A stretch of 64,000 bases of DNA, taken from positions 1 through 64,000 of the forward strand of contig JAPWGK010000013.1 of the NCBI GenBank assembly GCA_029641185.1, in the 5' to 3' direction. The stretch is from Pseudofabraea citricarpa (taxonomy: Eukaryota; Ascomycota; Leotiomycetes; Helotiales; Dermateaceae). Below are positions 47,388 to 58,580 of this stretch, piece by piece. The position numbers and the translations under genes are program-made. The notes under the pieces were generated by a model, which did not search any database, was not told the origin of the DNA, and saw only the letters and a program-made list of their open reading frames with translations. Numbering within the stretch: the stretch's first letter is position 1; every line of letters starts with the position of its first letter.

Positions 47388-48858
47388 TCATAGATCCACG
47401 TGGATGCGGACATTCTTCTCCTCCTTGGGAATAATTGCTTCCTCTGCATCACCCTTTAACGTTGGAAGCTCCTTGATAGCCTCACCAATAATCTTCAGGC
47501 AGTCCTTAATCTCCTCCTCAGAAATAACAAGAGGTGGGGCAAGTCGAATAATGTTTTCGTGGGTGGGCTTCGCCAAAAGTCCTTTGCTCTTCAACAGCAT
47601 GCACAGGTCCCAAGCTGAGTGGCCTCCGGTATGTGATTCATCAATGACAATAGCGTTAAGGAGGCCCTTGCCGCGCACTAGCTTGATCATTGGAGCCTTG
47701 AGGTCTTCAAGGCCTTGTCTGAGAATATTACCTAAATACTCCGCACGCTCGGTAAGATTCTCCTCCTCCATAATCTCTAAAGCTCGGATGGACACAGCAC
47801 ATCCAAGAGGATTACCACCGTATGTCGAACCATGAGTTCCTGGCTCAATAACCATCATGATTTCCTTGGAGCCTAGGACACAAGAGACGGGGTACAAGCC
47901 TCCAGAGATGGCCTTGCCTAAGGTCACAAGGTCGGGCTTGATATTAGACCATTGCGAGCAGAGCATCCGTCCGGTTCGACCAATACCAGTCTGAATCTCG
48001 TCACAGATCAACAAGACATTGTGCTTCTTACATAATTCATGGGCCTTGGTGAGATAGTCTGCGTCTGGGACAACAACACCAGCTTCGCCTTGAATTGGCT
48101 CAACAATAAAGGCGGCAGTATCCTTTCCATGGGCTTCCAGAGCGGCTTCGAGGTCGGGAATATTGTTATAACGGATTGGGTTTTTGGTAGTTGGGTTCAA
48201 TGCCGAGATTCCTGGCACATATGGACCATAGTTGTCTCGTGATTCTGGGTCTGTGGACATGGAAATGGCCGTCATCTATTGGAGGGTCAGTATTTGTCTA
48301 TAATATATGTATAGGATCACTCGCCGTTCTTCCGTGGAAGTTCTCTGCAACAGCAAAGATTAATGCTTTACCCTCCTTAACACCCTTCACCTTATACGCC
48401 CATTTTCTTGCAATCTTGATCGCAGTCTCGACCGCCTCGGCACCAGTGTTCATAGGCAGGACCATGTCGTATCCAAAAACGTCCTTGACCTTCTCGGCCC
48501 ATTTTGGGAACACATCGTTGTGGAAGGCACGAGAAGATAGGGTGAGTCGCTGGGCTTGTTCGCAGAGCGCCTTGACGAGTTCGGGATGGCAATGTCCCTG
48601 GTTGACGGCACTATAGGCAGACAAGCAATCAATGTAATGCTTTCCTTCTGGGTCCCACACACTCGATCCCAAGGCCCGCGCAAAGACTACGGGCAACGGG
48701 TGGTAATTATGCGCGGCGTACTTGTGCTCGGCTTCAATTGCAGAAGAAGAGGATGTGGCATGGTATTTCGATTCGGACAGTGCTGCTACGGGCTGGAAAG
48801 TAGGTGCCGTGGGCTTGAGGGCGCTGCCATTGTCGTTGCTGTCAGCGTGGGGCGCCAT
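47388..48858 (-). CDS. CAR2: Ornithine aminotransferase
   Basis: CDS complement join(47388..48275,48325..48858), 473 aa. Transfers the delta-amino group of ornithine to 2-oxoglutarate, giving glutamate semialdehyde, in arginine breakdown. Class III PLP aminotransferase: [14 protein letters not shown] holds the PLP Asp, and [14 protein letters not shown] holds the lysine K299. [13 protein letters not shown] and the NFHGRT motif are family signatures. The 49-nt intron appears to begin GC (ACG|GCGAGT) rather than GT, as only this gives the conserved [14 protein letters not shown] junction. Length fits the cytosolic fungal enzyme. Confidence 0.92.
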
Positions 48859-49432
48859 GGTCGAGTAGTGTGGTTGATTGTGCGTGTGTACTGGAGTCTG
48901 TTTACTGTCCCAGGAGGTGAAGATTGGGGAGAGATGGTAGAGAGGAAGATGGAGAGAAGAATGTACTTATGGTTGGTGGGGGAAGACGGGCTTTCTGTAG
49001 ACTAGACCCTTCTGGAGGAAGGGTCTTGATAGGCATCACCAGACCTGTACTTTTTAGTCATTGTAATTCAGTTGGAAAGTTTTCATGGCAAAAACTTCCA
49101 TTAGGATACACTCGAGATACTATCTCGCGTCGTCCTGTACTTAGGGGTATAGCGGGTGTAGCGGGGGTGCTGCTGGCGTCCATTGCCAACAGTAATGAAA
49201 ATGCGAAGAGTCTCGATTGGCTGACGCGAGGGTCCGACAATCGCACGGATGGAAACAGCCTTGACTCGCTCCCGCCAGTTTCTGCCTCAGATGGAGGCAA
49301 GAGTGAGTGATGGCACATGTCACGTGCCACGTGTCACATGAAGGCTGTCTTCCATCACTTGCAACCACGTGATTAGGCCATCTCGTACGAGCCAACCCTT
49401 CTTCCCATCCCTCCCGCATCTTCACACACGCC
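48859..49432. promoter_or_regulatory. Divergent promoter of CAR2 and the AIM18-like gene
   Basis: 574 bp. Three CACGTG sites lie at 49321-49326, 49328-49333 and 49366-49371, all within 51 bp and 60-110 bp before the plus-strand ATG. The first two overlap a short dyad flanked by CACATG/CATGTC. CACGTG is the core site of bHLH factors such as Cbf1. Confidence 0.6.
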
Positions 49433-50593
49433 ATGAGTTTCCGGACACCCATAATTCGTGCTGTGCGCACCCTCCCACGATATACATCTCTCCCGCGACG
49501 CAATATCCAATTCACAACATGTCGTCATTTGTCCACCAAGCGCGATTTCGAGCCCAGATCCATACCAGAGGGAGATGTCGATCAGCTCCTGCTACGCCGG
49601 CTCGAGGTCGAACGACGTGCATATCATAAACGCCGCATGTATTATTCAGGTCTGGGGTTCGTATTCGGCATGATTGCAATCTGGGTGACGGCGACGTCAA
49701 TCGAGCTCCAGCCGAAGGAAGTGAGGATGGATAGTGGGCGCCGGGCAGACGACCCGATGGTGGTTTTAGGAAAGGAGCGGAAAGTCGTCATTCAAAAGTT
49801 GGGAGAAGAACCGGAGGAGGTTCCGGATGTCATCGAGACTGGAACAAGTACGGTGCCTACATTTCCTAGAGTGCTGGAATTCTTTGACCATGAGGGTCCG
49901 GGTGAGGCGAAGGAGTCTGATTTGGTCGAGTACCAATTGATGGGCTTGGGAATCAGAACTGTCAGCTTTCTAGGAATTCAGGTCTATGTCGTTGGGATAT
50001 ACGTTGCGACGGAGGATATTGCGGCTCTACAAGAAGCATTGATTAGGAAGATTGATCCAATTGCTACTACACTGGTAGCTGGTGAGAAAGAGAAATTGAA
50101 GGAACTCCTTAAGGACCCGACCAAGGGTGAAGAGATCTGGAGTCAGGTTTTGAGGGATAGTGGGGTGAGGACAATGGTTAGAATTGTTCCCACTAGAGAC
50201 ACTGATTTCCACCATTTAAGAGATGCTTGGGTTAGATCAGTCACTGCAAGAGCACAGAAAAACAAGGAGGAATACGGCAACGAATCCTTTGGAGCCGCTG
50301 TGGCTGAGTTCAAGGCGCTCTTTAACAGGGGAAGTGTACCGAAGAAGAAGGAATTGCTACTCCTCCGAAACGCGACGGGTAAGCTGGCTGTTTGGTATGA
50401 TACTGGAAAAAATGGAGCTCAGAGAGTTGGCGCCGTTGAAGATGAGCGAATCTCACGAGCTCTATGGCTCAACTACTTGGCTGGCAAAACGGTCGCAAGT
50501 GAGTCTGCAAGGCAAAGCGTCATTGAGGGTGTCTTGGAGTTTGTCGAACGCCCTGTCGGCACTGTCGCGACACAGGTCCAGGTACATGTATAA
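49433..50593 (+). CDS. AIM18: AIM18/AIM46-type mitochondrial chalcone-isomerase-like protein
   Basis: 386 aa, single exon. Arg/Ser-rich, acid-free N-terminus (1-36) reads as a mitochondrial presequence; one hydrophobic segment follows at about 70-90 (SGLGFVFGMIAIWV). From about 140 the chalcone-isomerase-like fold begins: EYQLMGLGIRTVSFLGIQVY, RDSGVRTMVRIVPTRDT, GKLAVWYDTGKNG. Fungal AIM18/AIM46 proteins bind haem or lack isomerase activity; precise function is not settled. Likely an inner-membrane protein. Confidence 0.85.
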   Translation: MSFRTPIIRAVRTLPRYTSLPRRNIQFTTCRHLSTKRDFEPRSIPEGDVDQLLLRRLEVERRAYHKRRMYYSGLGFVFGMIAIWVTATSIELQPKEVRMDSGRRADDPMVVLGKERKVVIQKLGEEPEEVPDVIETGTSTVPTFPRVLEFFDHEGPGEAKESDLVEYQLMGLGIRTVSFLGIQVYVVGIYVATEDIAALQEALIRKIDPIATTLVAGEKEKLKELLKDPTKGEEIWSQVLRDSGVRTMVRIVPTRDTDFHHLRDAWVRSVTARAQKNKEEYGNESFGAAVAEFKALFNRGSVPKKKELLLLRNATGKLAVWYDTGKNGAQRVGAVEDERISRALWLNYLAGKTVASESARQSVIEGVLEFVERPVGTVATQVQVHV

Positions 50594-50744
50594 AAAGTGT
50601 GGGGTGAAAATGTGTCAGGGAAAAGCCCCACGGTTATCTCAGGTTCGATTCATTTATTGTATATGTATTCTGTTGCGTATCGCTATCCTTTCCCCGTCTA
50701 TCAAGGAGGCACAAGTTGTGGTACAGTGTCTGCAATCAGACCCT

Positions 50745-51160
50745 TTAAAGGGCTCCAGCATCCTTCAACAAATCTGGAAGCTCGCTCTTCTTGGCTTGTA
50801 GATCCGAGTTTCCTCCAATGTGTTGCTTCTTGATATAGATGTTGGGGACAGAAGTTTGGCCGTTGAGTTCTTTCAGAGCGCCCTGAATGGCGGCTCCATC
50901 GTCTGCGACTCAAGTTAGCGCGTTGCCGAGGTCATATAAGCCGAATTCAATTTCCTACCAACTTCATCCAGCTCAATAGCATAGTATTTTGCGCCCAGGT
51001 CGTTCAGAAGAGCCTTGGTCGCCTTGCAGTATGGGCACCATGACTTGCTGAAGACAGCTATAGGCGCCGGTTAGTATGCAATAGATTAGCGAATGGTTGG
51101 AGACGTACCGACGGCGTTCTCGTCAATAATTTGCTGGGCCTTAGTTCTAGCGGCTGACAT
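50745..51160 (-). CDS. GRX1: Dithiol glutaredoxin
   Basis: CDS complement join(50745..50902,50959..51057,51109..51160), 102 aa; introns of 56 and 51 nt. Reduces disulphides and glutathione mixed disulphides. VFSKSWCPYCKATKAL has the CPYC site (C25, C28); TSVPNIYI is the cis-Pro glutathione-binding segment; IGGNSDL is the C-terminal glutathione motif. The whole protein is the classical single domain. An in-frame ATG at 51433 would add 91 residues ending FLRKFFSSTTANPAA, which looks partly like a mitochondrial leader, so alternative initiation is possible. Divergent from the NAD kinase. Confidence 0.92.
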
Positions 51161-51572
51161 GGCTGCGGGATTGGCAGTGGTCGAAGAGAAGAATTTGCGT
51201 AGGAACGAAATGGTAGGCAACTGGTTGACGTGGCCGTCACTAAATAAGGGGAAAGAAGAGAGTCGATAAGAGGGGTTGCGCGATGGCGTTATTTGTACAA
51301 AGGAGGGGCAAAGACAAAGGGTCTGACTAATCGTCGGTTTGCTGGCTGCCAGGTGCTTGTCGTGCTTTTTTGAGAAATGTGATGTTGGTCGACTTAAGGC
51401 TCCACCAGCTCTGTTCTCTCCCTCTTGCGTCATTATTCGGTTGCTGACAAAGGACCACTGTACTGCTGCCCAATCTAGTTACGGCTAAAGGGATCGACGC
51501 TAATAAGAAAAGACCCCCCTCTCGACCCTTCTCTACTACGGAGCTTTTGCTTCTTTCGTCGCTATCAACACC
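51161..51572. promoter_or_regulatory. Divergent promoter of glutaredoxin and NAD kinase
   Basis: 412 bp shared by two redox genes. It also encodes the possible N-terminal extension of the glutaredoxin on the minus strand (51161-51433). No motif was identified. Confidence 0.5.
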
Positions 51573-52957
51573 ATGCTCGTGAGTAGCCTGCGCTCAAGAA
51601 ATGGTTTCTGCACAAGGGCATTTTCAAGCACTTCTGCGCTGACCGAGCTGAGACATGCTGAAATCCTGCCTGATCGTATTATTCCCAGATACCAGAGTAG
51701 GAAAAGGCCACTCCTGTTTCCATACCCTTGTTAATAGCTTAGCAGAAGGTCCATCTAGTGATCTGCTTTCGTTGCAATGGCCCTCCCCACCTCGAAACAT
51801 TCTTATGATAAAGAAGAAGAATGTTCAAGTCATTACTGAGTCTCTTATCGAATATGCAAGGTTGGTCCACATGACAATAACGACGAGGAGAGAGTTCACT
51901 AACATGCAACAGGCATATTCAATCCAATTATTCGGGCGTCTCTCTCATTTTCGAGCCCGAGGTAGCTTCCGAAATCGAATCTTGCTTTCTATCTCCCATC
52001 TATACATCCTCGAATCATACAGTCCTGCCGGCGAAGGTCGACATGACTACCACACTTGGCGGTGACGGCACTATCCTTCATGCCTCCTCTCTCTTCAGCA
52101 CAACACCACATGTCCCGCCGATTCTCTCGTTCAGCATGGGAACTCTCGGGTTTTTGGGTGAATGGAAATTCTCTGAGCATAAGCGGGCGTTTCGAGAGGT
52201 ATATATGTCTGGAGCCGAGGCTGGCTCGCCGTTTTATCAGGACCAGAAACACCCTTATATTCAATATCAAAAACCTGTGGGAAATGATCCTGTCATTAGT
52301 GGCTGGTCAAGTGTTCGAGGGAAAAGCATGGGGCGAAACAGAAGTTCAAAGGTGCTGTTAAGGAATAGGTTAAAGGTTGGGGTCTATGATGCGGATGGCA
52401 GGCGACTCAGCGGAAATAATACTGTAGAGAATGCCGAAGATGATATGCATGCAATGAATGAGGTTATCATACACCGTGGGAAAGAAGCACATTTGGCTGT
52501 TATCGAGGTTTTTGTTGGTGGCCGATTTTTAACAGAAGCTGTTGCTGATGGAATAATCATCTCAACACCTACTGGATCTACAGCATACAGTCTTTCGTCT
52601 GGTGGCTCTATCATCCATCCTCTCGTCTCCAGTCTTATGTTAACGCCTATATGTCCTCGGAGTTTGAGTTTCCGCCCACTCGTACTTCCTGCAAATACAC
52701 CCATCACTTTGAGACTAAGCGAGAAGAATAGAGGCAGAGAGTTGGAGGTGTCTATTGATGGAAGAAGACGCAGTATCGGGGTTGGTGTTGGTATGGAAGT
52801 GCGTGTATCAGGAGAGGAGATTACTAAAGGCGGCGATTGGGGAGGTGGCGTACCTTGTGTTATGAGGGGCGCCAAGAGTGGTCTTGAGGAAGATGATGGC
52901 TGGGTCGGAGGCTTAAATGGTCTCTTGAAGTTCAACTATCCTTTCGGCGAGGAATAA
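51573..52957 (+). CDS. POS5: Mitochondrial NAD(H) kinase
   Basis: CDS join(51573..51696,51743..51860,51913..52957), 428 aa; introns of 46 and 52 nt. Phosphorylates NAD or NADH to NADP(H) with ATP. GGDGT at 130-134 is the catalytic site; FSMGTLGFLGEW, the Asn-Glu of MNEVIIHRG and STPTGSTAYSLSSGG complete the family set. The first exon MLVSSLRSRNGFCTRAFSST is a good mitochondrial presequence, matching POS5. The first intron was chosen because it is the only GT..AG pair that restores frame to GPSSDLLSLQWPSPP. The enzyme supplies NADPH in the matrix for steps such as proline and iron-sulphur biology. Confidence 0.88.
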
Positions 52958-53310
52958 CCTGCGAATGGCTATGAAATAATTCAACGCAGATTATTAGCCT
53001 GAACCCTGACCGTCACCTGGTGCGTTACAAAATATAAACAACTCCGAAGGCAAGTTCAAGTCGTAGATAACAGCACCTGAGCAAATACCTTGAAGACTAT
53101 GGGGTTTTATTATGATTTGATATTTTTCCTCATCATGTCTACTACCAAACAATACCTAAAACTCCTCGCCTACAATATGTCGCATTGACATTGGTATTAC
53201 ATTAACTAGTAAAATCAAATAATACAAGGAAAACAGATCGATGGTAGCCCGCACCATACATGTAAGGCATAGCCCCAGTCTGAACCTCAAACCCGACACT
53301 CTGGTCCTCC
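52958..53310. other. Convergent spacer
   Basis: 353 bp between the NAD kinase stop and the stop of the secreted protein. No features seen. Confidence 0.5.
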
Positions 53311-53939
53311 TTAGATCTTGGGCACGGTGCAGTTAGAGGTGGCCTACATTTCAAAGTTGGGTTAGTAATCTGCTGGGAAATCCAAATCAGGGATAGAGAA
53401 CGTACAGCAGCCAGGTTCTTCATGTTCTGCATGATGCCACCAGCGAAATCCATCTTCAATGTCGCGACCGTCTTGTTGTCGATTGATGGGTTACCCGTCA
53501 GGCTACTGGTCAAGTTGAACTCTTCGATCTGAGCCATAGCAACTGTGGCAAGTCCAGCAACGGCCGGATTACCCGCGGGGGCAATCTGCTGGTTGTTCTG
53601 GCGGATGGCGATACCTTTGTTGACGAAGTCAAGGAGTGAGGACTTGGCTGCGGCGAAGGTGACGGGATCGACAGGATTCTCAGCAAGCATTTCACCAACA
53701 ACGTTGACGGCTGCTTGCTCGTTTCGCTGATCGGCAATATTGGCTTCAATGCCGGATGCGAGAGCCATCACTGCTGGGGAACAAGCACCGCCTGCTGCCG
53801 GGCCTGCGCCTGTTCCTGCAGTGCCTGTAGATGAGGGTGCAGCTGGTTTGGCAGATGAAGGCGTAGGAGAGGCAGCTGGCATAGCCACGACTGCTGTCGC
53901 AAGAATAGCGAACACAATGGGGTTAAATGAGAGCTGCAT
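53311..53939 (-). CDS. Small secreted protein with two cysteines
   Basis: CDS complement join(53311..53343,53406..53939), 188 aa; 62-nt intron with a TTACTAACC branch site. Signal peptide MQLSFNPIVFAILATAVVAM, then an Ala/Pro/Ser-rich linker. From residue about 52 it is a helical domain starting GGACSPAVMALASGIEAN and ending TSNCTVPKI at the C-terminus; the two cysteines at the edges probably pair. Two N-x-T/S sites (NLTSS, NKTVA) lie in the domain. No enzyme motif is visible. Function unknown; similar predicted secreted proteins are common in plant-associated fungi. The intron is needed to give the conserved short end; reading through would add an unlikely tail. Confidence 0.8.
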
Positions 53940-55111
53940 GATGCCGTCAAAGACTAAAAGGTGATCAAAGAATGACTTTTAATAATAGAGAATGCCACAA
54001 AAGATAAGATGATGAGATGAAGAAGAAAAGAAATCGCTACCGAAAGATAATCATCACATCTTCGTCGGGTGTCCTCGTCCATTATATGGTCTGGGTACTG
54101 TTGCCAGATCGAACTCATCATCAGTTCTGCACAGTCCCTTCGGTTGATACGGCGCTTGTACCAATGTTCGTGGAAGGGAACTTTCTTCAGCCAAGCAACC
54201 TTAAATAATGAAGAACCGGCCTTCTGCCACAGAGAGATACTTCGGAGTACGAAGGCATTATAGCCCTCCCAAACAGGCTTTTCCTCCGAGGACGAATCAC
54301 AGCTAGTAAATCCGGGGTCGCTTAACCCTTTCGGTTTCAATAGATGTTTGCATAAGGACCCACGATGCGAGTATGTCACGTGTGGGTAGTCTGTGTCCAG
54401 TCTGTTGCAGTGAAACAGGTGCTTATGTGAAAGCTTAAATGTTGGGCTGCTGCTGTGCAGAAAGAGTCCTCGGCCTGTCTGTCTTCTCGGACTTTGATTA
54501 CCCTTTCACTGCATGCCAACGATGACCAACGATGACATGGTCCAGTTCATGTGCTGCACTGTACTATACAGTAGTTTTCCTCTTGGCTTCCTATGCTCCG
54601 CAAGCTTGTCCGAATGAGAAAAGAACGGTGCCGTTACTCAGTCGGTCATGTGTTTGCTACTGTACACTTACAGTACCGTATTGCAGGCTCAGCAGATCAA
54701 GCTTTGCGTACAGTACAAGCTTTACGGAGTAATATGGTGAGCAGCGATCAATCAGGACTCGAACATCCGTGACCTGCCCCTTACTAGGGCAGGGGAGAAC
54801 ATGACCTCGAGATATGCAGTGCGGATAACCAGCTTACCTAGCTATTGCTTCTTCGTCCAACTGGGGACTCTCGTATCCAAAAACATGTGCACTACACAGG
54901 GTGGGTGGATGTGGATTTACATGGCTTGAGAAGTTGAGAGCAAGCAATGACCGGATGTTGCGCAATTCACGTGACTCGGCCGCGTCGCGTCACTATGTTG
55001 TAGGTGCTCAAAGACATCAACACCATACAATTGATTTTCAAAGCGAGCGGCGCAACTCACCCAGGCCTCTTACAACACACAACATCTCCACCTCTACTCA
55101 CCCCTCCTAAA
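53940..55111. other. Divergent intergenic region before SPC19
   Basis: 1.17 kb with two CACGTG sites near 54376 and 54968, a perfect 7-bp hairpin CCTGCCC/GGGCAGG at 54773-54793, and no recognised gene. Confidence 0.45.
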
Positions 55112-55686
55112 ATGTCTGCCGCCTCCACCAACACGTCCCTCTCCGCATCTGTAACGGCCCTACGTTCCTCCCTATCACTGCTCGATTCAAGCATAAGCAT
55201 ACTCGACAATGGGATCTCCGACTTCCCTCGAATGAAAAAAGTGCTTACATCTACACGCGTATGCACTCTCCCACGTTTCCCTCCTTCCTCTTCCTAATTC
55301 TTCGCCAGCATTTCGAGCTCCTCCCCCAGTCAACCCTACAAACGGCACAACAAACCCTCGCCGCCGAGCTCACACCGGCCACGACAAAACTCCTCAGTCG
55401 ATCCGAAGCGCACATCGCAAAGATGGAAAGGCGAGAAGGGGCTCTCGTCGCGAAGAGTGAGTTACAGCAAGGCCGACTTGAAGGGAAGGCGCAATTAAAC
55501 AAGAAAAGAAGTCTGGAGCGCATGGTGGAAAAGAAAGGAATGGTGGGCGGGGAGGAGAAGGTTATTCGACTGAAGGCGCTTAGGCAGAAGAAGGAGAGAC
55601 TTGGTTACGCGGTTGAGAGGTTACAGTTGCAAAGTCAGCAGAAACAGAGGCAGTTGAGGATGAGTGTCGCAGCGACGAAGGATTGA
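55112..55686 (+). CDS. SPC19: DASH/DAM1 kinetochore complex subunit
   Basis: CDS join(55112..55258,55309..55686), 174 aa; 50-nt intron with a CTAAT branch site. SPC19 is part of the ring complex that couples kinetochores to spindle microtubules. ALRSSLSLLDSSISILDNG and DFPRMKKVLTSTRHFELLP are the family signature, and splicing joins the Arg-His at exactly the conserved place. The rest is coiled coil with MERREGALVAKSELQQGRLE. The Lys/Gln-rich C-terminus is typical. Confidence 0.9.
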
Positions 55687-56516
55687 GATAGGAGAATGAT
55701 GAGATGGGTGGGTGCTTAGCTCTCGACGGCATACTTTACAACATGGGCATGGTCAGGATCAGGAATTTTGGAGTTTTGGAGTTGGGGATTTGGCTATGGA
55801 AGGGTATACCCACATTACGAGGCGACCGATTTATGCCAAAAGATTTTGCCGTGTCCCTGGGCTTCTCGAGTGCAGCCAGCGGGTGGGAGTCAGAACTCCT
55901 TGCGTCCAAGTAAAGAAATAGAAATAAACGGAATGCTTAGACTTCAAGTGAGGATTGGAGAGTTAATTGATATTAGGTCTCGCCCGCTCGCTAGGAGGGG
56001 ACAGTAAGGGTGTTACTGCAGTACAATATACTATACTATACGGATTACGCGGTGAGGAAAAGAAGCCGTTTCATCAGTCCCCGTTGCAAGACCTCGACGT
56101 CGCACCGACACCGACACCGACAACGAGACCGACACCGACACCGAGACCTTTTGTAACGAGCAGCAGCACTACACGAACGAGACGGCCGAACCATTACGTA
56201 GGTGCAGAGCAGAGCCTCTTTTTTGGATTTGCGCTGCGGTTCCTGCATTCCTCTTGGGCGGCTGCTGAGGACTGGAGGGAGGCTGGGGGCTTGGGAACAG
56301 GAGGACAGGGGCTTGCCAACCAACCTGCTGCGCCCGACCTATTAATCAGTGGCATTATTATGATCCATCGCCTTACGATCCTCGGCCCTGGGCCATTCAC
56401 ATTACACATTATTCCCATATAATACCCAGCTGGCATCCCACTCGTGCGTGCGTGCGTACGGTGCGGACGAGATCCAAAAATCCACGGCTCACTCATTCTA
56501 CCACCAGCCGCCCCAG
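55687..56516. other. Intergenic region with CACCGA hexamer microsatellite
   Basis: 830 bp. A (CACCGA)n-like tract lies at about 56103-56148 and a GTGCGTGCGTGC tract at about 56445-56456. No gene recognised. Confidence 0.5.
56103..56148 (+). repeat. Hexamer microsatellite (ACACCG-like)
   Basis: About seven imperfect copies of a CACCGA unit, interrupted by AACGAGAC. Confidence 0.8.
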
Positions 56517-57210
56517 ATGTCCACAACTCTGACGATGACCCTCTCGACAGCCGCAGAGACCAGCTGTCCGAACTGCGGTCAAGAGCTGCCCCATTCTGGG
56601 ACGAGCACTTCAGAGATCGGGGCCGAAGCCCAGAGGCAGATAGAAGACCTACAAGCACAAGTGCGAATGCTGACGCAGAAAGCGACAGTCGCAGGTAAGA
56701 AAGCCCCTCCGCATGTTTGATCTCGCACGCCTGGCTACAGATCCATCTGCTGACCATACGACAGTTGACAAATGGGCCGACTACGAAGATGAGATCCAGG
56801 CGCTGCGCTTACAGCTCGTGCCGCCAGAGCCCGTGGCATCACCCATGCAGAATCGATTCTCATCCTTCCTGTCGCCGCGGAAGTCGACGTCGAATCTTCG
56901 CCCGCCATCTATCCCGCCACCGAGCACGCCGAGGGAAGCCGATCTCGCGGCCGCGCTGAATCGCGAGCAGGTCGCAAGGCAGGCCGCCGAGGGCAAGCTG
57001 AATGATGCGAGTGGCGAGCTGGAGGATCTGACGGCGCAGTTATTCCAGCAAGCGAATGAGATGGTGGCGACAGAGCGGAAGGCGAGGGCTAAGTTGGAGG
57101 AGCGTGTTGCCATGTTGGAGCGGAGGGATAGTGAGAAAAGAGCTAGGTTAGAGAAGCTGGAGAAAGCTGTTGGGCGGATTGAGAGGGTCAGGGGATTGTT
57201 GAACTCTTAG
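56517..57210 (+). CDS. Sec2-domain coiled-coil protein (putative Rab GEF)
   Basis: CDS join(56517..56694,56765..57210), 207 aa; 70-nt intron with a CTGACC branch site. The C-terminal half reads ELEDLTAQLFQQANEMVATE then KARAKLEERVAMLERRDSEK, which is the N-terminal coiled coil of Sec2p, the exchange factor for Rab Sec4p in exocytosis. The N-terminus has a CPNCGQ pair (one CxxC) and a short coiled segment. A Pro/Ser-rich linker (about 90-120) separates them. Much shorter than yeast Sec2p, it lacks the Golgi-targeting C-terminus. Function by family; activity not tested. Confidence 0.8.
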
Positions 57211-57974
57211 AGGTATGTGGGAGGATGAGATAACAATTTTCAAATCCACGTGGACATGGGATGAAGAATTGGCATGGCTGAGTCCGGGAGCATCTGGGTC
57301 TAGGAAGAGTCTTGATAGATGAGGTCTCTATAGCTTGGATTACCAGCTGTCCTGGCAACTTATGCTAGACCCAGGATACACTTTGACCCCGATCCGATAC
57401 CTAAACCCGCTAAAGACGAAATATGGCGCGAGTAAAGTAATACCTGCAAGGTGTAGGATAAGCAGGTATCGAAGAGAGAGATGCCCCTTGGGATTATATT
57501 CTACTGGATATCACAGACTGTATTCATGATGGGATCGAAGGAATTATTTCAAACACAAGTGGTTATGATGTCTCGCGGGATTTATAGGTGTAAGGGCTGT
57601 GTACTCGAGCAATCACTTTTGTGATCACCTTCGTGTCTATACATAGAGTAACTAAGATTCTCGGTGTACAGGATTTAATGGGAGTTTGGATTTGGAACTC
57701 ATAGCTACATTTCTTTCCAATTGGCAAGAATAATTACCCTTTCTGATTCGAGTGACTGCCTGCTGAATCTAAGTTTCCATTCTCCTTGGTCGCACTAGCC
57801 AAAATTGGTGATACATCAGTCCATTCAAAGATAATCTGCTTTTAAAGAAAGATATAAAGTCACTACTAATCTTCATCTTAAAATATTGGTCGCTTAACTT
57901 TCTTCTCCTGAAATCAGTTAGCTAACCGGCCAATAAAGTGAGTCGTCATGAGGAAAACTCGATATCCCTTGCTT
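57211..57974. other. Spacer before the CMD pseudogene
   Basis: 764 bp with no recognised gene. Composition is mixed, partly AT-rich. Confidence 0.4.
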
Positions 57975-58580
57975 TCCCCTCATGTCACCAAATATTTAAG
58001 TCAGTAATATGTTGCTTGCTTCTGAAGAGTCTCTACAATTGGTACCCAGAGAAAAGTTAGTCCTCGTTAACTGGATTCATATAATCACGGTAAAAGCAAG
58101 AAAGCTAGGTCACCTACCAACCCTTACCACTCCTCTCAATCACACACCACAACCAGTATATTGTCATCTTCACCTTACAATAAGTTATCCAGACCAACCA
58201 CGATAGGTATTCCGTAGAAAGCACGCCTGAGAACACAATAATTGTAAAGCTTATTCGAGCCCGCCGAGTACCTGGACCTTCTAACCCCTCGGTTTTATAC
58301 TTTTATACCCCCGAGCTATAGCAGATAGCTAGGATGGTTTTTCAGGGGCAATAAGGACAAAGACTAGCCCGAAAGATAATGTCAAAGAAATTACTATCTG
58401 TTATACCGATACCATAACTGAATGTTTTATTGTCTTGCTACCAAATGAAGCGTTCGATACCTAAGCCAAAGAAATAATCTTCTGGCTTGGCGATAGTAGA
58501 GATCTGGCTGCGGCATATCATAGGTAATGTCATGTGTTTTATCTGTTTCTGATATAAAATCTAGATATTGCGACTTACTT
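57975..58580 (+). pseudogene. RIP-damaged duplicate of the CMD-family gene
   Basis: Aligns by eye to the intact gene at 29.8-30.5 kb on the same strand, including its leader and the first intron end. Examples: AAAGCACGCCTGAGAACA pairs with AAAGCACACCTGAGAATG, and TAGCTAGGATGG with TGGCTGGAATGG. The start codon reads ATA where the intact copy has ATG. Several TGG codons read TAG. About 100 bp is inserted in the leader, and about 180 bp, including the EWGHH segment, is missing. Most substitutions are transitions, many CA-to-TA or TG-to-TA. No protein can be made. Confidence 0.87.

Noticed and set aside
54745..54800. tRNA-like stretch with TTCGAG and a 7-bp hairpin resembling a long variable arm on the minus strand
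   Set aside because: The T-arm stem does not pair properly and no acceptor or anticodon stem could be built.
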